A stretch of DNA of 64,000 nt from Mesomycoplasma hyopneumoniae J. Its GTDB lineage: Bacteria; Bacillota_I; Bacilli_A; Mycoplasmatales; Metamycoplasmataceae. The notes below the pieces were generated by a model that made no database searches, was not told the DNA's origin, and saw only the letters and a list, made by a program, of their open reading frames with translations. The translations under genes and the position numbers were made by a program. The DNA lies in the NCBI RefSeq assembly GCF_000008205.1, contig NC_007295.1:372001-436000 (forward strand). The letters run 5' to 3'. Within the stretch, counting starts at the first letter, position 1. Every line of letters begins with the position of its first letter. This document shows, one piece after another, positions 33,169 to 43,754 of this stretch.

Positions 33169-35556
33169 TTATAAACTATTTTTAAGAAGTTCAGTAACAG
33201 GTTTTTTGTAATATCTTAATGATATGAAAAAATAGATAAGAAAAATAAGTAGGCTAGTTGCGAATCAAATTAAAATGAAATTAATAAAAATTTGTGTATA
33301 AGTTGGACTGATAAAATCAGCGGTTGTTATCAAATTATAAAAATATGGCATGCTAGGCAAACTTATTATTAGACCTGATATTAAAATTAAGGAAGAAATT
33401 ACAAAAATATTTAATATGTGTAAGAAAAAGATTTTTCTAGTTTTTTCTCCTAGTGATTTAAGAATTCCAATTGATTTTATCTTTGATTGTGTTAAATTTT
33501 TTGCATAAAGAACTGAAAAAACTACCAATAAAACTATAAGAATTATTTGAATAACAAGCAAAACTGCTTTTATTAAAAAAGTGGAGCTTAAAACTAAAAC
33601 TTTTATTGATTCAAGATCTTTTGAATATAAAAAATTTGAAAAATCCTTTTTAAATGAGGCTAAATTTTCATTGATATTGTCAGATTTTAAGAATATTTTT
33701 GCAGCTTGTGGTCTTATTTGGTTTCTATATTCATCACCGTCATTGTGCATTATGATTTGGTACTTAAATTCACGTCTTTCTTCTTCGGGGGCGCCAACTT
33801 CAGATTTTTGTTCCTGCAAATGATGGTTTTCCTTTAGATCAAAAGTTCCGACTATTTTAAAAGGAATATCATGTCCAGTTTTGTTTGATAATCGAACTTT
33901 AGACCCTATTTTTAGCATCTCGTATTTGTCGATTTTAAAATCATTGTTTTTGTTCAATTCAGTAATTCTATTGTTTAAATTATCGATAATATTATTTATT
34001 TTATCAATAGTGTTAACTGAAACAACAATTTCATCTTTATTTTTAGGAAGCTCACCATCACTAATTTTTAAATTTTCTACCTTTAAATCTTTTAAAAAAT
34101 GTTTTTTTTCCACTTCCAATACTTGAAAATTTTTTGCATTTAAAGGAGCGATTGTTATATCGTTGAAAAGCGAATCGCCGACTGTGTTTTTAACAAAGAA
34201 AGCTTCATTAATTTTTTTTGTTAAATTATAATGTAAAAAAGAGGGTATTCTACCTAAGACATTAGTTGAATAGTTTATTCCGACAATAGCAACTTCAAAA
34301 ATTGTTGGAATTTTATCAACATTCGAATTACGTATAGCTTTAATTTTAATTTTTTTGCCAATAGGATCGGTAATTTTTAATTTTGTAACAACTGAATTTG
34401 AAATAATTATCTCATTTTCATTTTGTATAAAATTACCTTGAAGGTTTTTGTCATCAAATTTAAACCTACTTTTAAAAAAATCAGATTGGTCGATTAATTC
34501 AATAGTATTTTTTTCAGAAATTAATTCTTTTCCCTTATTATTATAAGTAAAAGCAAAATTTTGAGTTGAATAAACAGGAATAATTTTATTAACAATGTCT
34601 TTTTTAGTATTGAATTTCTCGATTTCTCCATCAAAAAATGGTGATATTCCCCTTTTTTTAACCTCAAAAGAATCCAAATTGTATTGATGAATTCGTTGCG
34701 AGTCAATACCCTTTGCATGCGTATCAAGTGTAGCAAATAAATTTAGGCTTAAAATGCTAATTAGAAATGTGATAACTAGTAAAGTTGTAATAATTATTTT
34801 ATTTTTAAAATCTAGCTTCAAAAATAAAATAATTGATCTAAATTTATCACTTATTTTTAAAGGTTTTTTTTCAAATCTAAAATCATAATCAGTTTTATTT
34901 AAAGATTCGCCTTTATTTATTTCTTCGATTTTATCAATTTCTAATACAGACTCATTTTTTAGGTAAATTATTCTATCGCCGTATTTTTTAGCAAGATCTA
35001 AATTGTGGCTAACTATCAAAATAGTTTTATTTTTCTTTAATATTTGTATTTTTTCAAAAAGAATTTTAGCATTTTCCACATCAAGATTTCCAGTAGGTTC
35101 ATCTAACAAAATAAAGTCAGATTCACGTGCTAATGATCGCAAAATTGCGATTCGCTGTTTTTGACCACCTGATAAATCACTCACTTTATTTGCTAAATTT
35201 TCCTTTGAAATATTAACAAAACTTGCATTTTCTTCAATATTCTTTTCATCAATATTAAAATTTATTGCATTTGTCCCAATTTTAATATTTTCTATGCCAG
35301 TAGCAGATTCAATTAGGTTAAAATCTTGAAAAACAACGTCAATTAAAGGGTTTTTAACAACTTTGTTATCTTTATAAAAAAGAATTTCACCTCCATCTTT
35401 TTGACTAAAATTAGCAATTAGGTTAATAAGAGTAGTTTTCCCAATTCCAGAAGGTCCAACGACAAAGACCAACTCATTAGATGGAATATCTAGGCTAAAA
35501 TTTGTAAAAATAGCTCTTTGATTAAAATTTTTAGTCAAATTTTTAATTTTTACCAT
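33169..35556 (-). CDS. MacB-like ABC transporter, fused ATPase and FtsX permease
   Basis: 795 residues; the end is at TAA 33169 once the UGA at 33265 is read as Trp. ATPase domain 1-215: Walker A GPSGIGKTT (34-42), signature LSGGQKQR (about 128), Walker B FILLDEPTGNLD, and switch His in VSHNLD. Then a transmembrane helix (about 250-272, IITTLLVITFLISILSLNLF), a large extracytoplasmic domain of about 400 residues, and three C-terminal helices of the FtsX/MacB type ending KKPVTELLKNSL. MacB-type transporters do not move substrates through a channel but drive periplasmic or surface machinery, and in firmicutes they export or resist peptides. ATG 35556 overlaps the upstream gene by 14 bases, so it is coupled to the 629-residue protein and the exported protein. 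Confidence 0.9.
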
Positions 35557-37432
35557 TTTTAAGTAGCCAATCTATTTGATAAGTCATATAAATAGTTTTA
35601 ATATTCAAAAAGTGTGTTTTACCTATTTTTTTATCAATTTTAGATAAAATATCTTTTTTTAACAATGAAATAAATTTTTCTAATTTAGTAGAATCTATTT
35701 GGTGCTCTAATTTTGATTTAATTGTACTTTGAAATTCAATATACCAAAAAAGATGTTTTAAAAATTCAGCGTTATTTATATTTTTTTCATTAAGATTTTG
35801 GTTTATAAATTCAACAATTTCCTTGTTGTCGTCTAATTCATTTTTAAAAATAAACTTAATAAATAAGTTAATAAATTTTAAAAAAAATGGAGCATTTTTT
35901 TCTAGTTTTACATTTATAATATTGTCAAAAATTTGCTTGGAAACATTAATTTTTGTTGGCTTGTCTGTATTATAAAAACTATTTAATAGCGCAATTGTTT
36001 TAAACAAATAAAAAAAATCAATTGGTTTTTTTACAAATTTACTATAATCAATTATTGTATTTAAAAAATCTTTTTGACTCTTAAAAAAATCGGGATGATT
36101 CTTAATTGAAAAAAATACATAATTATATAAGTCCTCAAAAAAATCAGGATTATTTTCTGGTTTTTCAGTTGTTTGCTTAAATAAGGTTTCTATTGTTTGA
36201 TTTATTTTTTGCACTTGATTATCTTTTTTCTCACTCAAGTCTAAAATCTGTTTTACAAAAATAGTTTTTGTGATGTCAGGTTCGTGAGCAAATAAACCAT
36301 TTTCAATGCCATAATCTACAATTTCTTCACTTTTTTTAAGTAATTCGGGCTCTATTTTTTTATTATTTCCAAAATAATAGTAAAGAAGACCTGAACCATA
36401 AAAACTTGGATCGCTTGATAAGCTAAAATTTATTAACCAATTTTTAGTAAAGTCATTTATTTTTGACAAATACTCTGATGAGTAGTTATAAAAATTCTTG
36501 CTAAAATAGTAAAAACTAACCATTGGTGTGATAACCAAATTGCTTTGGTTTTCTTTTCTATCTTTATTTTCAATAATTTGTCTAAAATGGTTATCTCATT
36601 TTTTAATTAAAACATTTATTGATTTTTGTTTTTCATTTATAATGTCTACAAAATAATCCTTATCTAAATTATTAATTATTGTTAAAATAGCGATATATTT
36701 TCTAAAAAGTAGAAAAGATTTTTTTTCTGAAGTTTCATGAGGTTCATTATCACTTATTAGTACCTCTTCACTTTCAAAATTTGCTTTCTTAAATTCATTT
36801 TTAATTCAATCTTTAATATCGAAATATTTTTGAAAATCATGCCCATTTAATTTAAAATATAAAATATTTCATGCTAGAGCTTGAAAATCCTCATCATTAA
36901 TATTAATAAATTCCCTTTTGTTTTTGTCATAATATTTTGAAATAAAATTAACGAGTTTAGGAACGTTATTAATTGGGTCAATATTAAAATAAATATTGCT
37001 TATTTGGTATACATCGCTCAAACTAAATTGTATTCTTCGTGATAAATTAGGCGTAGTTTTTAATATTGATTTAAGTTTCTCAAATTGCTTAATATTATTT
37101 GTAATTTTTAAAATTGCTAAAAATTCATTTGCATATTCGTAATTATACTCTCCCTGAAAATTATTTTTTAGAGCATAGTCACTCTTTTGTGTACCTTTTT
37201 TTAATTCGTCTTCTAAAATAAAACTGTTTATTTTTTCTTGATCGGAATTAGAAAAAATAGATGCAGATTTTGAATTACTAGTTAATGTTTTAGGCTCGAA
37301 TCTATTTATTTCAACCGCAATAAAGCTATTAAAACCATAATAAATTAATGGCACACTTATAGCAATTGATCCCAAACTAGCGCCAATAATAGAAAAAATA
37401 ACTCATTTTTTTGTAAAAATTTTAGGTATCAT
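35543..37432 (-). CDS. 629-residue membrane-anchored protein of the ABC operon
   Basis: ATG 37432, two bases after the exported-protein stop; read through UGA codons to TAA 35543. An N-terminal helix (about 10-33, WVIFSIIGASLGSIAISVPL) anchors a helical, Lys/Asn/Phe-rich domain with no cysteine motif. Internal elements such as LKSILKTTPNLSRRIQFSLS and FNIDPINNVPKLVNFISKYY look like helical repeats. In lactococcin-972-type loci a large membrane protein also sits between the exported peptide and the ABC protein, but that one is polytopic, whereas this has one helix. Could be a MacA-like adaptor or a substrate chaperone; not recognised as any family. Confidence 0.82.
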
Positions 37433-37434
37433 AC

Positions 37435-38103
37435 CTATTCTTCTAAACTTTCGGACAATCATGAAACTCTATGATAAGAAGAATCAGACAATATACTTGC
37501 AGTTTTATATTTATATTTGGCATGTGCAGACGCTGAACTACCAAAGGTCGTTACTTTGTATTTTCAACCATGAAAATCATAATCTATTCCTGCATATCTA
37601 TGATTATAATCGGTAATTGAGTCAACCAGATATCCATTTGAGTCAATGGAAACACCTGTATTTGCACTTGCCTTAGCCGAAAATTTACCATCGTATTTTA
37701 TTTCTCCTCCTACTGAAAACGAAGGACTTCCCATTCCAGAAATTCAAGATGTCACCTTTAATTCTAATTTGTCCGGGTTAGAATAATATGAATTTCTTGG
37801 TCTAAATTTTGTTCTTGCTTTTCCAGTTCATGAAATTTTGTCTTGATAAAATCAACCGCCATAATATGATAAATGTTGGTGGCCTATTAATGATATTCCG
37901 AAATAATAGTCTTTATCATATCTTTGAGCAAGTTGTACTACATTATTTTCGTTTGCTAAAAGCGCAATTCCTGGAAACAATAAAAAACCCTTCGCATTTA
38001 TTTTTTGACTAGCAACAATTGCCGGTGTTGTGACTGCAAGCGTTAAACTTGTTAATGCTGTTAAGTTTAGTAAAATTTTTTTTATTTTTTTTGTAAAGAA
38101 CAT
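37435..38103 (-). CDS. Small exported protein, likely substrate of the adjacent ABC transporter
   Basis: 222 residues through three UGA codons. Signal peptide with basic start and hydrophobic core (KKILLNLTALTSLTLAVTTP), possible cleavage near IVASQ. The mature part is Gly/Ser/Tyr/Trp-rich and probably beta-structured: FGISLIGHQHLSYYGGWFYQ, RPRNSYYSNPDKLELKVTSW, ASANTGVSIDSNGYLVDSIT and GIDYDFHGWKYKVTTFGSSA. It is first in an operon with the membrane-anchored protein and MacB-like transporter. No cysteines are evident in the mature part. A degraded copy lies at 26690-27010. It resembles a secreted bacteriocin or surface protein in layout; no family recognised. Confidence 0.8.
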
Positions 38104-38274
38104 AAAATATCCTTAGCAAATTTTTACTCATAATTATATTATGCTAAATTAAATAACAAAGAACAAAAACAAGAAAAATACAAAAATATAATTTTTGTTA
38201 AAAAACGGTAAAAATTATATTTTTATTCATATTCTATTTTTACAAACTATAAATTCTATAAATATAAAAAAAGG

Positions 38275-38354
38275 GGAATATTAAATATTTTAGTCCTTTA
38301 TGATAAATTTTATCAAGACAGATTTGCCTTAAAATACAAAATATTTAATATTCC
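38275..38354. repeat. 80-bp inverted-repeat element upstream of the exported-protein operon
   Basis: GGAATATTAAATATTTT and its exact reverse complement AAAATATTTAATATTCC close an element with an inner palindrome GATAAATTTTATC. Truncated copies lie at 32634-32702 and 41581-41640, each next to the start of an accessory operon. Confidence 0.7.
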
Positions 38355-38442
38355 TAAACAAACTTTAATTAAACAAATATAAAATTACTCCTTTGAGTTT
38401 CAATTAAGGGGGTTTTTTATTATTTTAAATTTAACCCTTTGC

Positions 38443-38463
38443 AAAAAAAAAAAAAAAAAAAAA
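38443..38463 (+). repeat. Poly-A21 tract followed by ATG
   Basis: CCCTTTGC then 21 A, then TGATTGG, giving ATG ATT GGT CTG AAA TAA. The layout mirrors the poly-A38 tract before the 17986-18894 gene, but only five codons follow. Probably the surviving start of a lost gene. Between 38464 and 38960 no gene is seen. Confidence 0.5.
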
Positions 38464-38963
38464 TGATTGGTCTGAAATAAAATTAAGTTATAATTAGACT
38501 CACTTAAGAATAATTAATAAATTTTTGATGTTAGAATTAAGGAGGAATTAATAATGTTTTTTTCATAAGAAAATCAGAAAATGCGAATTTTCCACTATTT
38601 TTTTAAATATAATGGAATGCCATAAATTTAACCGTTTAGAAACCTACAAATTTATGGCTTTTAACTATTGTTCTTTCAAAACTTCAAATGTTTGTTTTTT
38701 AGGCTCTATTTAAACAAGAATAAGCTTTTTATTTAAATAAAGTTTAAATAGTAGTTGTATTTTTTTTATGATTTTTGTTATTTTATCCATAAATTGATTT
38801 GTGCCAGTGTTTTATACTAAAAAAGTAGTTTAAATACTTCATATTTTGCTTTTTAAGTTAAAATTTTAGCTTTTTTAGTTTGCTTTATTTGATTAATAAG
38901 TAGATTTTTCTTTTATGAGTCTTAGATTTAAAATTCAGTGTTTTTTCCTTGATAGTCATTATT

Positions 38964-39214
38964 CCTGAGTTTGCCAGTTTGATGGCAAAACTAAGACAAA
39001 GGGTTTAATTTAATACCTGAAATCAGCAAATGATATTTAAAAATCGCGATGGTGTTCCTAGTGACCCGAATATTTGAAATAGGTATGATTTTTACTTTGA
39101 TATCTTAATAAATCAGTAAAAATAGGTAATTAACTTTTGCCAAAAAAGTTAAAAAAGTGCCCAAAACCGGACACTTTTTTAAGATTATCTTATTATACTG
39201 GGAAACTTGTGAAA
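38964..39214 (+). mobile_element. Deleted remnant of the IS1634-like element
   Basis: GAGTTTGCCAGTTTGATGG at the left and ATACTGGGAAACTT at the right are its end repeats. Between lies the last part of the transposase gene in plus orientation, AAATCGCGATGGTGTTCCTA and ACCCGAATATTTGAAATAGG, as in 5193-5300. Everything else is deleted. Confidence 0.8.
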
Positions 39215-39474
39215 ATCAGCCAATTCACAAATTTATTAACTTCAAAAATTTTTTACCAAAAAATTTTTTTGTGTTATAATTATTACTAATAAGAAAAAAT
39301 CATTATTTTTAGTTATATTCTTCTTACAAAACTTAACCCTTTGCTAATCATTTATTCTTAGGAGCCATTCTTTTGAACTTTTATTTCCTTTAATTTAGAA
39401 GTTTAAAAATTTGAATCTAAATTAATAGTAATCCTTTTTGTTGTATAATTATAGTGTTAAATCTTTGTTACTTT

Positions 39475-39568
39475 GGATCAGTACTCAAGAAGCTTTAAGA
39501 AGATATGTTGGAAAAGTATTAAGGGTTCAAGAAAACCCGCTCAGGTTCAAAACCTGTCTGATCCGCCA
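39475..39568 (+). tRNA. tRNA-Ser (anticodon GGA), possibly degenerate
   Basis: Acceptor GGATCAG pairs fully with CTGATCC followed by GCCA. It has a long variable arm (AAGGGTTCAAGAAAACCC, a good hairpin) and the loop TTGGAAA with GGA. The D stem, the base of the anticodon stem (ATATG against AGTAT) and the first T-stem pair contain mismatches, so it may be a decaying tRNA. Confidence 0.6.
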
Positions 39569-39573
39569 TATTA

Positions 39574-39658
39574 GCTTCCGTGGGTAAATTGCTATACACC
39601 TTAGATCGAGATTCTAATCCGGAAACGAGTGCAAGTTCAAGTCTTGTCGAGAGCACTA
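39574..39658 (+). tRNA. tRNA-Leu (anticodon GAG), possibly degenerate
   Basis: Anticodon stem TTAGA/TCTAA with loop TCGAGAT gives GAG. T arm GCAAG-TTCAAGT-CTTGT. Acceptor GCTTCCG against CGAGAGC has one clear mismatch, and the encoded 3' end is ACTA rather than ACCA. Five bases after the tRNA-Ser. Confidence 0.55.
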
Positions 39659-39709
39659 TGTTTTTTAAATTTAAATAGACTTTACTTATTATTTTATAAA
39701 AATTTCAAA

Positions 39710-40723
39710 TTAATTATCAATAATCACTAAACGGTCTATAAGTTCGCTAATGAGTCCTTGAGTTAGATCGATTAATGAAATAATAGCACCAGCATTTGAA
39801 AGTACAGTTGAAGCTAATAATGCTGGTCTAACAGTTGTTTCTATTTTTTTAACATTCTTTGCAAGAGTTAAAACTCCTCGAAGTCATTTGTTGACGCTTC
39901 CAACAATACCAATTGTATTTCCATGGCTTGCTATTTGTTCTTTGATTTTATCCCTTATATCAAAAGGGGCTTTTTGTAGTTGATCATAAAATTCTTTGTA
40001 TTTTGCTGAAAGATAAGTAAGCATTGAACCTGCCGCACCGGCTGAAATAGCAGCAACAAAATTAAGAGCAAAACCATAAGCCACAGCTAGTGCAAAATTT
40101 ATGGCTGCAAATGAAGCAGTTTTTACATGTGATCTTCATACTCCGGCTGAATATCTATTATAACTATCATTGTTCTGAGGAATTCCGGAGGCAGGTATTC
40201 TACGGAAGCTTAATTTTCTAGGATCTCAAGGGAATGGAGTACCCATAGATCGGCGGTTTTGTGGTTTGTATTTGTATGCAAATGTTACTGATGGCATTTT
40301 GACTTTGTGTTGATATTGTTTTTTTAATTGGTCAAAATTAATGCCTTGTGTAGCTAAGGTGTCTTTTGCAAGTTTTTCAAGATTTGCCCTTGGATTTGCT
40401 TTTACTTTATTAATAAAATTATTAAAAACTTTTTTAAATCTACCAAGATTGCCAATTTTTCGCGCTTCTAGTTCAACATCTTGAACATTTAAAAAATTAA
40501 TGCTAGAATTTTGTTCTAGTTGGCTAATAACGTTATTAGCTTCTGAATCTAAAAAATTGTTAAATTCTTCATTATAAGTTAGACTTGTTGAATCTTTTTG
40601 AAGCCAATTTTTTTGGGAAATAACAGAAATTAGTGGAACACTAATTAATAAACTAGCAAAAATTAAATTGGTTAGTAGGCTTAGGCCAAAAATTTTTTTA
40701 ATATTTTTGTTTTTTATTTTCAT
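39710..40723 (-). CDS. Secreted protein with hydrophobic hairpin, locus B (no partner)
   Basis: 337 residues through UGA codons; start ATG 40723 with a strong GAGGTGATTT ribosome site. Signal anchor (about 12-35, LSLLTNLIFASLLISVPLIS), a charged helical region (FKKVFNNFINKVKANPRANL), then VWRSHVKTASFAAINFALAV and AYGFALNFVAAISAGAAGSM, the motif LSAKYKEFYDQLQKAPFD and a hydrophobic end. Clear relative of the products of 17986-18894 and 41714-42630. Unlike those, no EKF.NL membrane protein follows; two tRNA-like genes and IS relics lie downstream, so its partner may have been lost. Confidence 0.8.
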
Positions 40724-40846
40724 AAATCACCTCGTTTGTTTGAATTAAAAAATTTAGTATATATCCTTATTATATAATAAATATTATATAATAAATTTTT
40801 TGTTTTCAAATTTTTTTCTTTGTTTCTTTTCTTAATGAAAAAATCT

Positions 40847-41530
40847 GGAGTGTTTATAATTTTGTGTTTTGAATTTTTATGGATTTCTCAAATAGAAATC
40901 TAATTTAATTTTACATTATTTAACCGATTAGGGAAAATAATTTCTAATTGTTTTTTAATTATGTCTCAATTTCTTACCTGCCTTTGTCATTTTTTAGATG
41001 CGTTTTAGAGCGTTAAATAAGTTATTTTTGAAAGGTAATTCACACTTTGAATTCCGCTTAGATTATCACAAGAAATTATTAGAACATCTTGCAGCCCACG
41101 AGTTTTTAGTTACTAAAAACATCAACTCAATTACTTGCTGATTCCCTATTTTTAGCCCAAAATCCCAGTACTCTTTATTGTCCTGCCAATCAATTGCAAG
41201 AATAAGATAAAGTGATTTTTTGAGAAAAACACCGTTTTCTTTAACATTAAAAAATATCCCATCAGTCTACAAAATTGGATAGGAATTCTCAATTTTTTGC
41301 GATTTTTACTTTTCAATTTCAGGTAATAATTTGTTCTCAAAACTGCGATTTCGATCTCTTGGTATTTTTAGATGAATATTATTACTATTATAATTCCCAG
41401 TTTTGCCCGAAAACCCGTTTGGCTTATTCAGTCTATGTACACCATTTTCGCTTCGGTTACTTTTTTCATAGCCTAAATGTTGGCTTAATTCCGCCTTTAA
41501 GAGCGCCTAAGCAAAAGTTTTAGACATATG
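40847..41530 (-). pseudogene. IS256-family (Mutator) transposase relic
   Basis: Left end GGAGTGTTTATAATTTTGTG. On the minus strand, in several frames: HLGYEKSNRSENGVHRLNKP, NYNSNNIHLKIPRDRNRSFE, then DGIFFNVKENGVFLKKSLYL and AIDWQDNKEYW. These are in the order of IS256-family transposases (LGYEK...NGY...IPRDR...DG.F..V). Stops and shifts throughout, and about half the length is missing. Confidence 0.8.
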
Positions 41531-41580
41531 CGAAATTTCGTTGTGAAAATCTCCTTTTTTAATTTTTTATGATCAGCGTA

Positions 41581-41640
41581 TTTTATGATAAAATTTATCA
41601 AAACAGATTTACCTTAAAACACAAAATATTTAATATTCCC
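41581..41640. repeat. Truncated copy of the inverted-repeat element
   Basis: TTTTATGATAAAATTTATCA ... CACAAAATATTTAATATTCC. Right arm complete, left arm missing. It lies 73 bases before the start of locus C. Confidence 0.6.
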
Positions 41641-41713
41641 TACTTTTTATACTAATTAAAGTTAAAATTAATTTAATAATTTTATATAGTTCAAATAAAT
41701 TTAAAGGACAATT

Positions 41714-42630
41714 ATGAAAAAAATATTACCTTTTGGTTTGCTAATGCTCTTGGGCTCAATCCCAGTTATTATAGCAGCTTCAATCAACAAACCAAAAGAA
41801 GAAAATTATAATTCATATGCTAATATGAATCACAAAAAAGATAAAGTAAACGTTTCTTTATTACGCGAGGAAGCAAAAAAAACATTAGATCATATTAGAA
41901 AATTAGATGCTAAAAACTTTAGCACTAATTCTGAGGAAAATAACCCCACAAAAATTGTTGATTTTACAAAATTTGAAAATGATTTTAATTCTTTCCTGGA
42001 TAAAATTGAAAAAATCCTAGTGTAGATTTAGAAGAATTAGCAAAAACACAGCTTAAAACAAAAGGGTTGGATTTGGACAAAATTATTAAAGAAAATTCTA
42101 AAAACGTCAAAACTGAATCTTCCAAAAACACCAAGATTAATTCAGTTAACTTTTCTTCTTATTCAAATACTGATTCTACGACCTTTGAACAATTAGCAAA
42201 TGAAATTTGAAATGGTCATGTAAAATCATCAGTTTTTGCTGCTATCAATTATGCTCTTACAATCGCTTATGGCTTTTCTTGAAATTTTTTAGGCGCCGCT
42301 GCATCTGGAATAGCCGCTGGAACTTTAACTTATTTAGCTGTTGAATATAAGAATGCTTATAATAAAATAACTACTGACCCTGAGTGGGCAAAAATTAAAT
42401 ATCAGTTTGTTAGTATTTTAGATGATTGAAATAAGGGTTATATTCAAGGAATAAAATACTCTAAACTTGGTATTGTTATCATAGTTAAAGTAATCAATCA
42501 TTTAAGAAATGAAATATTAAAAGCTAGACCAATTTTACTATCTGCTAGTTGAGTGTCTACTAATATAAAAATTGCCATTGCTATAATTGATATTATTCAA
42601 AATATAATTTGAAGATACGTATGAAAATAG
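41714..42630 (+). pseudogene. Secreted protein with hydrophobic hairpin, locus C, one frameshift
   Basis: ATG 41714 with AAAGGAC. Signal peptide (LPFGLLMLLGSIPVIIAAS), then VDFTKFENDFNSFLDKIEK in the first frame. The frame closes at 42025, but one extra A in the A6 run at 42009-42014 gives EKNPSVDLEELAKTQLKTKG, matching SQNPDLDAKKLAKEMLEKKG of locus A, and stays open to TAG 42630 (repaired length about 305). The second frame has FEQLANEIWNGHVKSSVFAA, INYALTIAYGFSWNFLGAAA and LAVEYKNAYNKITTDPEW. A polytopic partner follows 24 bases downstream. Confidence 0.75.
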
Positions 42631-42653
42631 AGGTTAACCAATTTAATTAGATA

Positions 42654-43721
42654 ATGTTTAATAAGGAAAGTTTAGAAAAATTTTTCAATTTAAAATTCAA
42701 TAATTGAATTTTTTTTATTCCATTTTTTGGTACTAATACCTATTATAAATTATTCGATTTACTTGTAGAATACAACAGTTTTGAGCCGATTTTATATTAT
42801 AAAACCAGACTAATTTCATGACTTTTCTATTTAATTCTTAATTTATTTTCAATTATTTTGACCATTTTATTATTTTTGTTAATTTTTGTTTATAGAGTTC
42901 ATTTTTTTTCTTTTGGTGAAAATTTTGCTTTTAGCCATGAAAATAAACATAATTTTTTTTATGACTATAATATTTGATTTCCAAATATTATGAATGTGGC
43001 CATATATTCTTTCATTGCATTTTTTGGGTTTTTTTTAAATGCTTTTTGAGCAAAATTTGTTATTTACTTTTTTAAGAAATTTTTATACCGAAAATATAAT
43101 TTGAAAAATAAAACCACAACCTTTGAATTTTTAGAAAATTTTAATTTAGAATCTTTTGTAAATTCCGTTCTTGTTGACACTGAAAATTGTAAAAAAAAGA
43201 GGAAGAAATCAAGAAAAATTTGTTGAAAATATCAACATAGGGGCACAATAATTAGCTTTCTAATAGAAGGAATTCCCTTCCCTAAACATACTAGACGTTT
43301 TGTTAAATATAATTATATTAAGTCAAGGAACCGCAAGGAAATTAGTGAATTTGACTGGGTTGTAACTGAGGTGCAAAACCATTATTGATTTTATACATTT
43401 GTTTTTGCTTCAATTTTTAATAAAAATGAAAAAAATTTTAACAGAAAAAAGTTTTTCTACTACTTATTTAAAATTTTATTTTTTTATATTTTATCAATTT
43501 GAATTCTTCTTTTTTCAACAATTTTTGTATTCTTTAATCATTTTCTTCTTGATGAACCGACATTTTTGTTAAAAATTTCAGCATTAGGATCTGTTATTGT
43601 TGTCATTTTTCTATTCGTTGTTATGCTAAAATCTAAGTTTATTGAGTGGACATACCGCCGCATCAAAAAGCGTTTTTTTGACGCTAAGCTAATTAAGTCT
43701 GAAAAACAAGATTCAATATAA
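42654..43721 (+). CDS. Polytopic membrane protein, partner of locus C secreted protein
   Basis: 355 residues; ATG 42654, several UGA codons. It begins MFNKESLEKFFNLKFNNWIF, then IPFFGTNTYYKLFDLLVEY, the same EKF.NL ... IP..G...Y..LF..LV pattern as the two partners at 16065-17984. Four to five helices: about 62-85, 118-145, 275-305 and 310-335. A basic cytoplasmic-type loop (about 150-200) contains RKKSRKICWKYQHRGTIISF. The C-terminus is strongly basic. Its position after the secreted protein repeats the arrangement of locus A. Confidence 0.78.
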
Positions 43722-43754
43722 CTATTTTTTTAACACCATTATCTAAATGCCCTT

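Noticed and set aside
33581-34126. Two plus-strand frames of about 80 codons
   Set aside because: They lie fully inside the ABC transporter gene on the other strand and are antisense shadows.
37435-38103. Exported protein as a lactococcin-972 family bacteriocin
   Set aside because: The operon order is reminiscent, but the mature protein is about twice as long, I see none of the family's sequence features, and the middle gene has one rather than many membrane helices. Kept only as an analogy.
41275-41523. 82-codon plus-strand frame
   Set aside because: Antisense to the IS256-type transposase relic, whose motifs are clear on the minus strand.
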